The notes beneath the pieces are model-generated. The model saw only the letters and a list, made by a program, of their open reading frames with translations. It ran no database searches and had not been told where the DNA came from. The translations under genes were made by a program, and so were the position numbers. From assembly GCA_903857865.1 (NCBI GenBank), contig CAIOGO010000013.1, positions 1 to 64,000 of the forward strand: a DNA stretch of 64,000 nt. Direction: 5' to 3'. The DNA comes from an uncultured bacterium. Its GTDB lineage: Bacteria; Bipolaricaulota; Bipolaricaulia; UBA7950; UBA9294. This document shows positions 1 through 8,118 of the stretch, one piece after another (within the stretch, counting starts at the first letter, position 1; each line of letters begins with the position of its first letter).

Positions 1-230
1 AGGTTGATGCCAACGTCTTTCGTCTCCACATGCCCGAGGGGGACACCCTTCCGACTGATGTTGAAGTCGGGCGCGCCGCAGGCGATGCGGCGGGGTTCGT
101 TCGTGGCGTCAATATCCTTGCCGCACCCTTCAAGAAGCGCTTCCAGAGCGGGGCGGTGGGTGTGTTCGGTGGAGTCGCCTTTGTCGAGGTTCTTGCGTAT
201 CTCTCTGATGTAGTCAGCAACGGCACTCAT
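1..230 (-). CDS. Type IIG restriction-modification enzyme, N-terminal fragment (runs off window)
   Basis: The reverse strand encodes 76 residues from an ATG at 230 to the window edge; the rest lies outside. The fragment has the N-terminal nuclease region typical of single-chain Type IIG restriction/methyltransferase enzymes: THRPALEALLE, then NEPRRIACGAPDF and GHVETKD. The PD-(D/E)xK residues would be D55 and E69-x-K71. A GGAGA Shine-Dalgarno sits just before the ATG. The family normally continues into an adenine-methyltransferase domain and a specificity domain, which cannot be checked here. A long repeated element (270-552) lies directly upstream. The family call rests on the motif pattern; function is inferred. 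Confidence 0.72.
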   Translation of the reverse strand, partial: MSAVADYIREIRKNLDKGDSTEHTHRPALEALLEGCGKDIDATNEPRRIACGAPDFNISRKGVPLGHVETKDVGIN

Positions 231-269
231 TCTCCATCTCTCCCGAGCGAACGATGGCTAGTGTGCAGG

Positions 270-552
270 TTTGCCGCGTAGCACGCCGACGTCCACCTGG
301 CCCACCATAGCTTTCCCACCTTTCTTCTCCTCTTGTTGTGGCGCTGTGCACAGAAACGCAGAACCTAGCGCGAGCCTACAGCCATGCGGGCATTCGCAGC
401 AAGCGCGTCTGTGGAAGGGAGTCTCCGGACTCAGTCCGGTGAGCCGCCCTGCAGGGCCAGAGGACTCAGCACAGATGCACCGCCTCAAGACTAGCCCTGC
501 CGCCCGCAGCAGGCCTTTGCCTGCAACGCGAACGGGATGCGTCATTGCTGGA
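270..552 (-). repeat. Copy A of ~280-bp direct repeat with conserved hairpins
   Basis: This segment is homologous, at roughly 80 percent by eye, to 2244-2531. It fills the gap upstream of the restriction gene and ends on the stop codon of the next gene. Both copies keep three small palindromes. One is GCAGGC/GCCTGC (509-524) around a CTTT loop. One is a GAGTC/GACTC stem. One is GCCCT/AGGGC (446-457), which in the other copy reads GCCCC/GGGGC, a compensatory change. It lies 40 bp before a minus-strand start codon, as copy B lies 36 bp before another. It may be a structured 5' leader, a small RNA or a recombination site. Confidence 0.7.
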
Positions 553-1624
553 CCCCACTGGACAACGACAACGACCGGTCAAGCTTGCCATAGGCCTTGA
601 GTAACCTGAGCGAGTCGCGGCCATCGATCAGGCAGTAGCGGCGTGGGCGCGAAGGTTGAACTGCGAAGGCTCGAAGGGTTGCGCGAACTGGTGGCGCAAT
701 GTCATGACAATGCTGCACGAAGAGGACGTCAGCGGGCTCCTGAGCTAGGCGAAAGATCTGATCGTTGTTCTTGCCAAGGTGATTGAGGCCCATTGGGCCA
801 AACTTTGCCGGACCCTTCAGGAGAAACGCTGCTGACACGCGCCTACCTTGAAGGTGCAGGTGGGCCGTGTAGAGATCTGACATCTCGCCGCCCCAATCCA
901 CGGCCGCGGTGCCACCAAGGATCTCAGCAAGGCAGGCTTTGAATGCCTTCTCAGAGACATTGTGGAGCACGTCGGCCTCCTGCTGAGAGGGGAGCGGAAT
1001 CTTGGTGACTTCCGCGAACTCATCGAAGTCCTCGAGGAACTGCTCGTAGAACTCCATCCCGAACCAGACCACCCGATTCGACCACGCCACGTCGTCGCTC
1101 TCAAGCCAAGGGAGCCCCATGATGAGTGGCCGAAAGGTCAGAATCGAGCTGCGAGCCTGGTGCAACACGGCGATGATCGAAACGTGGGTGCCCTGATGAA
1201 GGTAAGACCGGAACGTGTCTGAACTGATGTGATCCGTTCCGAACTCGAGGACTGCTTGCGCGCCGTCGAAACCTGCGACTGGAATAGGGACAGTTGCCCT
1301 GGGCGTTTCGTAGAGGTTCGTGATCGGGTTCAGGTACTCCGTCGAACAGAACAGCCGCCCTCTTCCCTGGCCCAACAGTTCGCGCAGGCTCGGGGCGGGC
1401 AGGGCCTCACATAGGTCCAGGGCCGTTCTCGCATAGACGTGGCTGATCTGGGTAGTGCGTAGCCAGTCTGGCGCAGACGGCAAGAGTGCGATTCGGCGGT
1501 TGATCTCGGCCGCGCCGGCCTCGCCAAGCACAGTCTCGACCAGGCGATGGTTGACGAAACCCGGGTCGATGTAGTGCCTTGTGGGCCGAGCCCGTTCCTC
1601 GGGAGAGAGCTGCTCGCGTATCAT
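542..1624 (-). CDS. Unknown protein with possible nuclease-like C-terminal motif
   Basis: A 360-residue protein if started at the ATG at 1624, which has GGAGGT just upstream; a TTG at 1675 would add 17 residues without a good ribosome site. I do not recognise a named family. The C-terminal half has a conserved-looking block: DWGGEMSDLYTAHLHLQGR, then SAAFLLKG, then a NNDQIFRLAQEPADVLFVQH stretch. An acidic residue followed by a hydrophobic strand ending in K is the layout of PD-(D/E)xK folds, but this is inference. It follows a DUF6650-like gene by 77 bp on the same strand, between the two long repeats and beside a restriction enzyme. The neighbourhood suggests a defence or stress role; no function is shown. 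Confidence 0.6.
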   Translation of the reverse strand: MIREQLSPEERARPTRHYIDPGFVNHRLVETVLGEAGAAEINRRIALLPSAPDWLRTTQISHVYARTALDLCEALPAPSLRELLGQGRGRLFCSTEYLNPITNLYETPRATVPIPVAGFDGAQAVLEFGTDHISSDTFRSYLHQGTHVSIIAVLHQARSSILTFRPLIMGLPWLESDDVAWSNRVVWFGMEFYEQFLEDFDEFAEVTKIPLPSQQEADVLHNVSEKAFKACLAEILGGTAAVDWGGEMSDLYTAHLHLQGRRVSAAFLLKGPAKFGPMGLNHLGKNNDQIFRLAQEPADVLFVQHCHDIAPPVRATLRAFAVQPSRPRRYCLIDGRDSLRLLKAYGKLDRSLSLSSGVQQ

Positions 1625-1701
1625 CGACCTCCGTGGACGCGACCTGACGCCTGGTTGCAGCGCCTGCCGCTGCAATCAGTTGCTCTGGGCGTCACTCTGT
1701 G

Positions 1702-2208
1702 TTACGGCTCACCCGCCTCTGGGTCATCCTGATCGACAATATCTGGGAGGATGGTCGCGAGATCTCCATCAACGTTGAGCCCATACGCCGCGGCTAGCCG
1801 AGCGACGTGGATGCCAAAGACTCCCCGCAGTTCGCCCAGTGCTCCGTTGAACTCCCAGCTTGCCCAGTGACCTCGATGCGCGCCGAACACGATGATCTCC
1901 GGCCGAGCGCCAACGGTATTCATGAACTTGCGGCAGGCCGCGCGGAGCGCGCGGAGGGAATCAGCGAGTTCAGTACTACCGCCTAGCGACTGGAGTTCCG
2001 TGGTGAGGAGCCGCCGAATCTCAAGGACCGATTGAACGCAGTGATCCGGCACTTCCATTTCGGAGGGGACGAAGAGAACGCGTCGGTCCTCGAGGAAGGC
2101 GACCACTCGCTGAGCGACCTGGACATGCGATTCCGGAGGGTTCCATGACACCCCGAATACCGGTGAACTCAGCCCAGTGAGGCGTGCTAGGACTTCCTTG
2201 AACCGCAT
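1702..2208 (-). CDS. DUF6650-like small protein
   Basis: A 168-residue protein with ATG at 2208 and a strong GGGAGG ribosome site 7-8 nt upstream. The N-terminus (FKEVLARLTGLSSPVFGVSWNPPES) and the following VVAFLEDRRVLFVPSEMEVPDHC recall, from memory, bacterial proteins filed under DUF6650; I cannot run a search. No signal peptide or membrane segment is visible. It is the first gene of a two-gene unit with the 360-residue protein downstream, and a copy of the long repeat lies 36 bp upstream. Families like this are scattered in accessory islands. Its biochemical role is unknown to me. Confidence 0.6.
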   Translation of the reverse strand: MRFKEVLARLTGLSSPVFGVSWNPPESHVQVAQRVVAFLEDRRVLFVPSEMEVPDHCVQSVLEIRRLLTTELQSLGGSTELADSLRALRAACRKFMNTVGARPEIIVFGAHRGHWASWEFNGALGELRGVFGIHVARLAAAYGLNVDGDLATILPDIVDQDDPEAGEP

Positions 2209-2243
2209 CGGCTCAACCTCCCGTCCACATAACGCTGATCAAG

Positions 2244-2531
2244 TTCGGTACGCAGCACACCGACCCCCGCGTACCTGATTCCCTACTTCCTGTCTCCCCA
2301 CTCCTGTTGTTGTGGCGCTGCGCACTGAAACGCAGAACCTAGAGCGAGCCTACAGCCATGCGGGCACTTGCAACAAGCAGGCGCGTCTGTGGAAGGGGAG
2401 TCTCCAGACTCAGTCCGGTGAACCGCCCCGTGGGGCCAAAGGGCTCAGCACAGATGCATCGCCTCAAGACTCGCCCCGCCGCCCGCAGCAGGCCTTTGCC
2501 TGCAACGTCAACGGGATGCGTCGTTGCAGGA
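2244..2531 (-). repeat. Copy B of ~280-bp direct repeat with conserved hairpins
   Basis: Second copy of the element at 270-552, placed upstream of the DUF6650-like gene. It fills most of the gap between that gene and the divergent Xre regulator. The hairpin GCAGGC/GCCTGC is at 2488-2503 and the GCCCC/GGGGC stem at 2425-2436. An extra GCAACG/CGTTGC pair near its right end is not preserved in copy A. No open frame is shared by both copies, so a noncoding role is more likely than a broken gene. Confidence 0.7.
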
Positions 2532-2572
2532 TTTGCTCCCGCCGCTCAGCGCCGCTGCCCGGCGAGCTACGG

Positions 2573-2629
2573 TGTAAAGAATCCTTGACACTCGTGCGGA
2601 GGCGCGTACACTGTAAAGAATCCTTTACA
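2573..2629 (+). promoter_or_regulatory. Promoter with two overlapping palindromic operators for the Xre gene
   Basis: Two copies of an 18-bp near-palindrome, TGTAAAGAATCCTTGACA (2573-2590) and TGTAAAGAATCCTTTACA (2612-2629), stand 39 bp apart. The first ends in the -35 box TTGACA (2585-2590). A 16-bp spacer leads to TACACT (2607-2612), whose last T opens the second copy. A regulator bound to both would cover the whole promoter, so autorepression by the downstream HTH protein is likely. Confidence 0.8.
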
Positions 2630-2642
2630 TTCGGAGAAGCCG

Positions 2643-2858
2643 ATGCGACTCGAGAATCGCGTGCGAGAAGTGCGCAATGGGCGAGACCTGACACAGGAAG
2701 AACTGGCGCGGTTGGTGGGAGTCACACGGCAGACGATCATCGCGGTCGAGAAGGGTGGCTACGAGCCCTCGGTTCGGCTCGCGCTGGTCCTCGCTTCGTC
2801 ATTGGCGGTGTCCGTGGACGAGCTTTTCTGGTTGGGAGAAGAGAGGGAGGACAGCTGA
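2643..2858 (+). CDS. Xre-family HTH transcriptional regulator
   Basis: A 71-residue DNA-binding protein consisting almost entirely of one Cro/C1-type helix-turn-helix. The motif spans about residues 16-45 (LTQEELARLVGVTRQTIIAVEKG), followed by YEPSVRLALVLASSLAVSVDELFW, the usual helix 4-5 region of small stand-alone Xre proteins. GGAGAA precedes the ATG. It is preceded by twin palindromes over its own promoter and is translationally coupled to a membrane protein starting one base after its stop. Small Xre genes paired with multi-spanning membrane proteins are common in bacteria and archaea; the signal sensed is unknown. Confidence 0.9.
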   Translation: MRLENRVREVRNGRDLTQEELARLVGVTRQTIIAVEKGGYEPSVRLALVLASSLAVSVDELFWLGEEREDS

Positions 2859-2859
2859 T

Positions 2860-3246
2860 GTGAGAATACCCTACGTTGTTTCGAGAGCCGTCGTCGCCGC
2901 GGTCTTGGCTGTCGCGCTGTACTTCGGCGGGCTGCCTTGGTGGAGTGCCGTCCTCGCGGGAGGACTTGCCCTCGCGTACTTCCTCTGGGCGCCCGGATCG
3001 GGGTGGTACGTCGTTCGAGAGAAGGGTGGAGCGACGCCGCTCCGTCGAGACGAACGGTCGCAGACAGTCACCGACAAGTCAGCTCGGAATGCTTTCGTCG
3101 TCACAGTCCTTGCCGTCGCCGCTCTCACCATGGTCTACGGACGAGTTCTCGAGGATTCGGTTCCCGTCTCGGCGCTCGTAGGCGTCCTCGGGCTTGCCGC
3201 CCTTACCTACGCGCTCTCGGATCTGTTCCTACGGCGCACGGCCTAG
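2860..3246 (+). CDS. Small four-helix membrane protein (DUF2178-like)
   Basis: The frame opens with a GTG one base after the Xre stop codon, giving 128 residues and tight translational coupling. Four hydrophobic segments are visible: about residues 5-20, 23-40, 72-92 and 98-120. They are separated by a charged loop rich in R, E and D (VREKGGATPLRRDERSQTV). The size, the paired hairpin layout and the Xre partner resemble the DUF2178 membrane proteins; this is a resemblance, not a proven match. It may act as the membrane sensor or target of the regulator. Confidence 0.75.
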   Translation: MRIPYVVSRAVVAAVLAVALYFGGLPWWSAVLAGGLALAYFLWAPGSGWYVVREKGGATPLRRDERSQTVTDKSARNAFVVTVLAVAALTMVYGRVLEDSVPVSALVGVLGLAALTYALSDLFLRRTA

Positions 3247-3290
3247 CGGGCTCGGGAGCGCTTTCCTCGAAGCGTTGGGGCACGAAGAGG

Positions 3291-4655
3291 CTATCCCGTT
3301 GGGTCGAAGTTCTCCTGCCACTCGATCTGGCCGTCGATGACGGTCGTCAAGACGTGGATTTCGGACAGCCCCGAGGTCGGTGTCGTCAGAGGGTCGCCGG
3401 AGAGCACGACGAGGTCGGCCAGCTTCCCCGGTTCGAGCGTGCCGAGATTGGCCTCGAGGTGCAGGGCGCGCGCGGCCTCGATGGTCATTGCACGGAGGGC
3501 GTCCCAGGCCGAGAGAATCTGCCCTGCGGCCAGAGGTGCACACGGTTCCCACGAAGCGTAGGCGGGGCTTGCGTTCGTCGGCGAAATCAGGTTTGCGAGG
3601 CGAAACATCGGGTTGAGGCCGCCCGTATCGCACCACGGCCAGTCGCTGCCCGCAGCGACGCGTGCGCCGGACGCGACGAGGTCGCCCCAGCGACGGACGA
3701 TGCCTGCGTACGATGCCGGGAGCATGTCGTTGTAGGTGTCGACGAAGCAGGCGTTGATTGGCTCCACGACGGCCGTCGCTCCTAGGGAAGCGTAGAGCGG
3801 GAGGAGGTTGTCGCGCACGAACAGGTCATGGAGGATGAGCGGGCGCAGGGTCCTTGCCGCTTCGCCAGCCTGTTCGAGCGCGCGCAACGCGGCCTCCACG
3901 CCGGCATCCCCGATTGCGTGCATGGCGACCGGGAAGCCGGCGGCTGCCGCTTCGCGAATGACCGCAGCAAGCGCGTCCACCGAGAAGAGGGGCCAATCGT
4001 CTCCATACCAAAACGCGCCGGCCGGCGAAAGGAGCGGACGCAGCTCGTCGCCGAACGAAATGGCCGCCCTCTCACTGCCGCACGACGAGCGTTCGACGAA
4101 CACCTTGATTCCGGCGATGGAGAGTCTTGGCGCGATCTCGGCGAACGGCGTCATGCCAAGGTACCACGGACCGAGTGCACTGCCGCAGAGGTTGTTGTAG
4201 GCAAGGAAGAGACGCGCCCGCACACGGACCTCGCCTCGCTCGGCCATGCCCTTGTACCGTTCCAGGTCCCCCGGCTCGACGACCATCTCCGCCGCGGCCG
4301 TGACTCCGTAGGACAAGGCCAACGTCTGCGCTTCGGTCGGGGACAGACTCTCCCTCCCGCAGTCGCGCAGGAGATGAGCGTGCGCGTCGATGAAGCCGGG
4401 GAGCACTGTCCGACCAGCGAGGTCGACGATCGTCGTGTTAGATCCCGCGAGCAAGAGGATCTCCTCGTCGGTGCCGACAGCGAGGATGCGGTCTTCGGCG
4501 ATGGCGACTGCTTCATAGACCGCGCCCGGGTCTGTCATCGGGAGGACCGTTCCGCCGTGGAGGATGAAAGTGGCCGAGTCGGACGCGTGGGCTGCGACGG
4601 CCGTCACCGCGGCCAGACAGATGACTGCTACGATCGGGCGTGTGCGCTCCGCCAT
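3291..4655 (-). CDS. Secreted amidohydrolase (YtcJ-like metal-dependent hydrolase)
   Basis: A 454-residue protein with an N-terminal hydrophobic signal (residues about 8-23) ending near AHA. It is an amidohydrolase-superfamily protein: the first metal motif is DAHAH (LPGFIDAHAHLL), MHAIGDAG and LHD supply later histidines, and GSDWP supplies the catalytic aspartate. The C-terminal LGTLEPGKLADLVVLSGDP is the standard closing block of the family. The order matches the YtcJ-like branch, which acts on amides or esters of unknown identity. It is transcribed away from the Xre pair and towards its 3' side. The substrate cannot be read from sequence; export suggests a periplasmic or outer substrate. 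Confidence 0.88.
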   Translation of the reverse strand: MAERTRPIVAVICLAAVTAVAAHASDSATFILHGGTVLPMTDPGAVYEAVAIAEDRILAVGTDEEILLLAGSNTTIVDLAGRTVLPGFIDAHAHLLRDCGRESLSPTEAQTLALSYGVTAAAEMVVEPGDLERYKGMAERGEVRVRARLFLAYNNLCGSALGPWYLGMTPFAEIAPRLSIAGIKVFVERSSCGSERAAISFGDELRPLLSPAGAFWYGDDWPLFSVDALAAVIREAAAAGFPVAMHAIGDAGVEAALRALEQAGEAARTLRPLILHDLFVRDNLLPLYASLGATAVVEPINACFVDTYNDMLPASYAGIVRRWGDLVASGARVAAGSDWPWCDTGGLNPMFRLANLISPTNASPAYASWEPCAPLAAGQILSAWDALRAMTIEAARALHLEANLGTLEPGKLADLVVLSGDPLTTPTSGLSEIHVLTTVIDGQIEWQENFDPTG

Positions 4656-4764
4656 AGCGCGGATCGTAGTCCAGCAAGTGTGCCGGACACAACGCGATCG
4701 GCCGCCCCGGCGGAGATGGGCGGCGGGTCAGAACCGTAGCTCCGCGCAGGTCTTTGTGTTGGGC

Positions 4765-4815
4765 TTCACGAGCCTCTCCGCCTCCCTTATGATCTCCTCC
4801 AAGGAGGGCTGGCGG
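4765..4815 (+). promoter_or_regulatory. Fixed-geometry promoter of the secreted array (copy 1)
   Basis: TTCACG (4765-4770), a 17-bp spacer and TATGAT (4788-4793), then CTCCTCCAAGGAGG and the ATG at 4816. The -35 box begins exactly 51 bp before the start codon, as in four other genes of the array. Transcription would begin about 15 nt before the ATG, almost at the Shine-Dalgarno. The CCTCC/GGAGG palindrome straddles the expected start point. Confidence 0.75.
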
Positions 4816-7761
4816 ATGAAGAGAGTCGTGGCGTTCACTCTGCTTGTCGTCCTGGCCGTTGGCTTGCTCTGCCTCGGAGCATCTGAGACGCTGACCAATC
4901 GCACCGGTAAGACCGCCTCCGGCGTTGTCATCACTTTCTCTGAGTCCGTTCGCATCTCAAGCTACAACGAGTCCATATTCCCCAATCAGAGCCCCTCTGG
5001 GCGTGCTGACCAGTTCACCTTCAGTGGAGGGACGCTGGCCAACGGAAGTCGCTTCAAGGTGACGTGGTCGCCGAACAGCGCTGAGATCGTGAGCGAACAC
5101 TGGGTCACAACGGTCGGCGGTTCCGTCGAAGCGCCGATAGCGGGCCCCTGCTCGCTGTGTGATGATTTCGGGGGAACCCAGCTCGACACATGCAAGTGGG
5201 CAGACACGAGTGGGATGTGGCGAGGAGCACGCGTATCCCAAGACGGCGCGCTCATTCTCTCCACTAGTGGCGACTACGACTACTCCGATCCGCAAGTGAC
5301 CGGGCAGTACCAACTCCTTGGGGATTTCTCAATCGAAGTCTCGTGGCGAATCACAGCCGGTTGGCAGGCCGCGATCAGGCCAGCAGGAGCCGGTGTGCAC
5401 TCCGACGGTGCAGCTGTTTGCCTGTACGTGAACCAAGCTACGTGGGTCCAGATCAGCCGCACCAGGCATCCGGACCGCGAGACAGTTGAGGCCTACGCGT
5501 CCACAGGAGGCCTACTGGGAAGCGTTCCTTGCAGCGCCACAACGGGCGCTTTTCGCGTAGTGAGAGAGACAGGCCGAGTCAGCTTCTACTACAACGTCGG
5601 TCAAGGCTGGCAATACCTGTGCTCCGCATCCTCCTTCCCTGCGGCTGCCTACCCTCGTCTCTCCGCCGTCAGCGCACAGTCTCATCATGCATTCGTGACG
5701 GAATTCGACGACTTCAGGCTCGTTGAAGGCGCCACCTCCTATGTGGCTCTTGACTGGGTCGATAGCTTCGTGCCCAGCGCTGACTTCATGGTTGGAGCAG
5801 CCATCGAGACACTCCTCGGGAAGCGTGTGTGGGATCAGTTCTGGAGAGACCTCGATCCGCTGCAGGTGATGAAGGACAACGGCCTGACCTGGATACGGAC
5901 ACCTGTACAGATGAGAAGCTCCGAGTACCTTCGAAATACGCCATACTCGCAATGGCCGAGCCTGCCATGGCGCTCTGAATACTGGTGCTCTCTGGAATGG
6001 GCCGAGCGGATCTTACGTGAGGGCGCTGACCATGGACTCAGGTTGAACCTTCAGCTAGTCCTGAGCGATCAGACAGCCCACAGGCGAATCCAAGAAGCCC
6101 CGGCGGAATGGAAGGGGCTCAGTCTCGAGAGGACCGCCGACCTACTAGAGCAGTACGGCTACGACACGGCGCGCTACTTCAAGGAGAGGGGGATCCCGAT
6201 TGAGATCTATGATGTCGGGAACGAGATCGAACTCGGCATTCTCAACTTCCGACCCGGCGAACGCATCAGCGTGCCTGCTGGCGTCGACCCTAACCAAGAC
6301 GATTCCTGGATGAGGGAGAACGTGTGGAAGCCCGAGGCCTTCCTGCTGAAGCACGCCATTGCGGGGATCAAGCGTGCGAACCCGAGCGTCAAGATCACCC
6401 TGCACATTGCCGCTTGTTTCGACCTCTATCCCAACCAGGCCTACCCGTTCTTCAAGGCCATGACGGACTTCGGTGTAGAGTTCGACTATGCAGGCCTCTC
6501 GCTGACGTATCCCACCATCGACAGCGATTGGCCAGCGAACCGGTACTCCTCCAAGTGCTGGTGGCGACACATCCTAGCGACCGTCGATGCCGTCACCTCG
6601 CTCGGCAAGAGGGTGATGATCTCGGAAGGGAGCTACCCGAATGACCCGACCGGCGTTCAGCAATCCCCAATGCCCGACTACCCTTACACTCCGAAAGGCC
6701 AGGCGGCTTGGGTTCACGACGTACTCCGCTTCGCGCGGAATGCCTCGAACGTGCTGGGCTTCTTCTACTGGGACGTCGACCTCTTCCCAGGCATCTTCCA
6801 TGAGACGACAGTGACCCCGGAAGAGCACTACGGGCTCTTCGGAAGTGACTCGCAGATCTTCCCAGCCATGCGAGAGTTCAACGCGAACCTCAGCAGCGCT
6901 TCCCCGACAGACCACCGCAATGCGATCCCTGGCCAGGAGGGGGAACTTGCCGGAAACGACTTCCCTCTACCCGTTCTAGAGACAGTTCCTGCCGCTTTCG
7001 TGAGTTCCACGGCGTCATTACCCGAAGCGACGGAGCTGCAGCAGTCAGTCCAGACCGCACAGGTGACGTCCAACGCAGTGCGAGTCACCCTAGGGCAGGG
7101 CTTGCATGGCGCAGAAGACTGGAACGGCAAGGTCCTCGTAAGCGACTGGTGGACGAATCTGCTCTACGCTGTGGATCTCACAACTAGGTCGGCCCAGATG
7201 ATCCGGGTGCTTTCGTATCACATCCGCGATATCGCGGTCGATGGGGATGTTCTGTACACGTCGTTGACGCTCGATCGAACCGGAGTGGTACGCTACGGTC
7301 TCGCCTCCGGCGGAGCGGACGCTGTCCGCTTCGGGACAGCTTTGGGTTTCACTGACCCCGAACTGCGCGGCATCGAGGTGGATGGGGATACGCTCTACCT
7401 CCTCGGCATAGGGGGCAGCGGACAGCAGCTCGTCGTCTGCAATCTTGCGAACGGCACCCTGGAGTCTACGTTCGTCATACCCCCCGAGTACCAGAGGAGC
7501 AACCTCTCCGGGCTTGAGGCTTACGACGGCCACCTCTACACCCTGGACTGTGGCGGCGGGGTGATCTTCTCACTCGATCTGACGTCAGAGGGCCTGCGCA
7601 TGCGCCCGTTCCTCGATCTCGGATCTTGCGTTCCACCGAGAGAAAGGGGAAGCGGCGGGTTCTGCGGTTTTGATTTCGGCGCAACTCAGATCTATGTGAC
7701 GTCGATGGACAGGGATGGGACTGCATCGTATCTCCATGTCTTGGGTTACCCTGCGCCATAG
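4816..7761 (+). CDS. Secreted GH53-like glycoside hydrolase with LamG-like and beta-propeller modules
   Basis: A 981-residue exported protein. I start it at the ATG at 4816, where the ribosome site and the MKR signal peptide (1-25) match its paralogs, not at an upstream in-frame ATG. Modules in order: a ~75-residue N-terminal module (SETLTNRTGKTASG) shared with two paralogs; a jelly-roll/LamG-like region (about 115-295); a TIM barrel (about 308-690); and a C-terminal beta-propeller-like repeat region (about 755-981). The barrel fits GH53-type galactanases: acid/base E470 in DVGNEIELGI, nucleophile E604 in MISEGSYP, and a GQAAWVHDVL helix. Both catalytic residues are present. Galactan is the family substrate, not demonstrated here. 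Confidence 0.8.
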   Translation: MKRVVAFTLLVVLAVGLLCLGASETLTNRTGKTASGVVITFSESVRISSYNESIFPNQSPSGRADQFTFSGGTLANGSRFKVTWSPNSAEIVSEHWVTTVGGSVEAPIAGPCSLCDDFGGTQLDTCKWADTSGMWRGARVSQDGALILSTSGDYDYSDPQVTGQYQLLGDFSIEVSWRITAGWQAAIRPAGAGVHSDGAAVCLYVNQATWVQISRTRHPDRETVEAYASTGGLLGSVPCSATTGAFRVVRETGRVSFYYNVGQGWQYLCSASSFPAAAYPRLSAVSAQSHHAFVTEFDDFRLVEGATSYVALDWVDSFVPSADFMVGAAIETLLGKRVWDQFWRDLDPLQVMKDNGLTWIRTPVQMRSSEYLRNTPYSQWPSLPWRSEYWCSLEWAERILREGADHGLRLNLQLVLSDQTAHRRIQEAPAEWKGLSLERTADLLEQYGYDTARYFKERGIPIEIYDVGNEIELGILNFRPGERISVPAGVDPNQDDSWMRENVWKPEAFLLKHAIAGIKRANPSVKITLHIAACFDLYPNQAYPFFKAMTDFGVEFDYAGLSLTYPTIDSDWPANRYSSKCWWRHILATVDAVTSLGKRVMISEGSYPNDPTGVQQSPMPDYPYTPKGQAAWVHDVLRFARNASNVLGFFYWDVDLFPGIFHETTVTPEEHYGLFGSDSQIFPAMREFNANLSSASPTDHRNAIPGQEGELAGNDFPLPVLETVPAAFVSSTASLPEATELQQSVQTAQVTSNAVRVTLGQGLHGAEDWNGKVLVSDWWTNLLYAVDLTTRSAQMIRVLSYHIRDIAVDGDVLYTSLTLDRTGVVRYGLASGGADAVRFGTALGFTDPELRGIEVDGDTLYLLGIGGSGQQLVVCNLANGTLESTFVIPPEYQRSNLSGLEAYDGHLYTLDCGGGVIFSLDLTSEGLRMRPFLDLGSCVPPRERGSGGFCGFDFGATQIYVTSMDRDGTASYLHVLGYPAP

Positions 7762-8118
7762 CTACTTGGCCACTGCCACGACCGAGATCGGCTGCGGTGC
7801 CAGGATGGTCGAGTGCGGTACTCCCGGGTGTGATATCGCCGCACTGAAGAGACGCTGGCGAGACCGCGAGCCAATCCAGGCCAGCTTTCGCGACACCGAC
7901 TACCACTCTGCCACGGTCACGCGCGTTCTGCGTTCAGTCCCTCAGGCTCCAAAGCGACCGGCTGTCTCTTCCTATCTGGACGGCCGCGTTCCGGGATCGG
8001 TTACTCAGGCTCTCCAGATCCACTCACAAGAGCCTCTTCGCCCGGGCAGCGCACGATCGCTGGACGCTTCACGCGCCTCTCTGCGTCCCCTATGATCTCC
8101 TCCAAGGAGGGCTAGCAG
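7762..8118 (+). promoter_or_regulatory. Intergenic region: paired degenerate motif and array promoter (copy 2)
   Basis: No gene is visible. The core promoter is TTCACG (8068-8073), a 17-bp spacer and TATGAT (8091-8096), then CTCCTCCAAGGAGG and the ATG 51 bp after the -35 start. Two degenerate copies of a GTTC...CAG...CTC motif begin at 7925 and 7988, 63 bp apart. The same pair, 64 bp apart, occurs before the gene at 19055 at nearly the same distance from the -35 box (143 and 145 bp). It is either a conserved control site or a remnant of a duplicated intergenic segment. Confidence 0.6.

Noticed and set aside
270-2531. Reading the long direct repeats as integron attC sites bounding a cassette
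   Set aside because: The ends do not show the GTTRRRY and RYYYAAC core pair, no integrase is present, and the copies are placed like upstream leaders.
7762-8095. A 126-residue plus-strand frame between two secreted proteins
   Set aside because: No ribosome site or family match, and it runs across the array promoter and the paired motifs.
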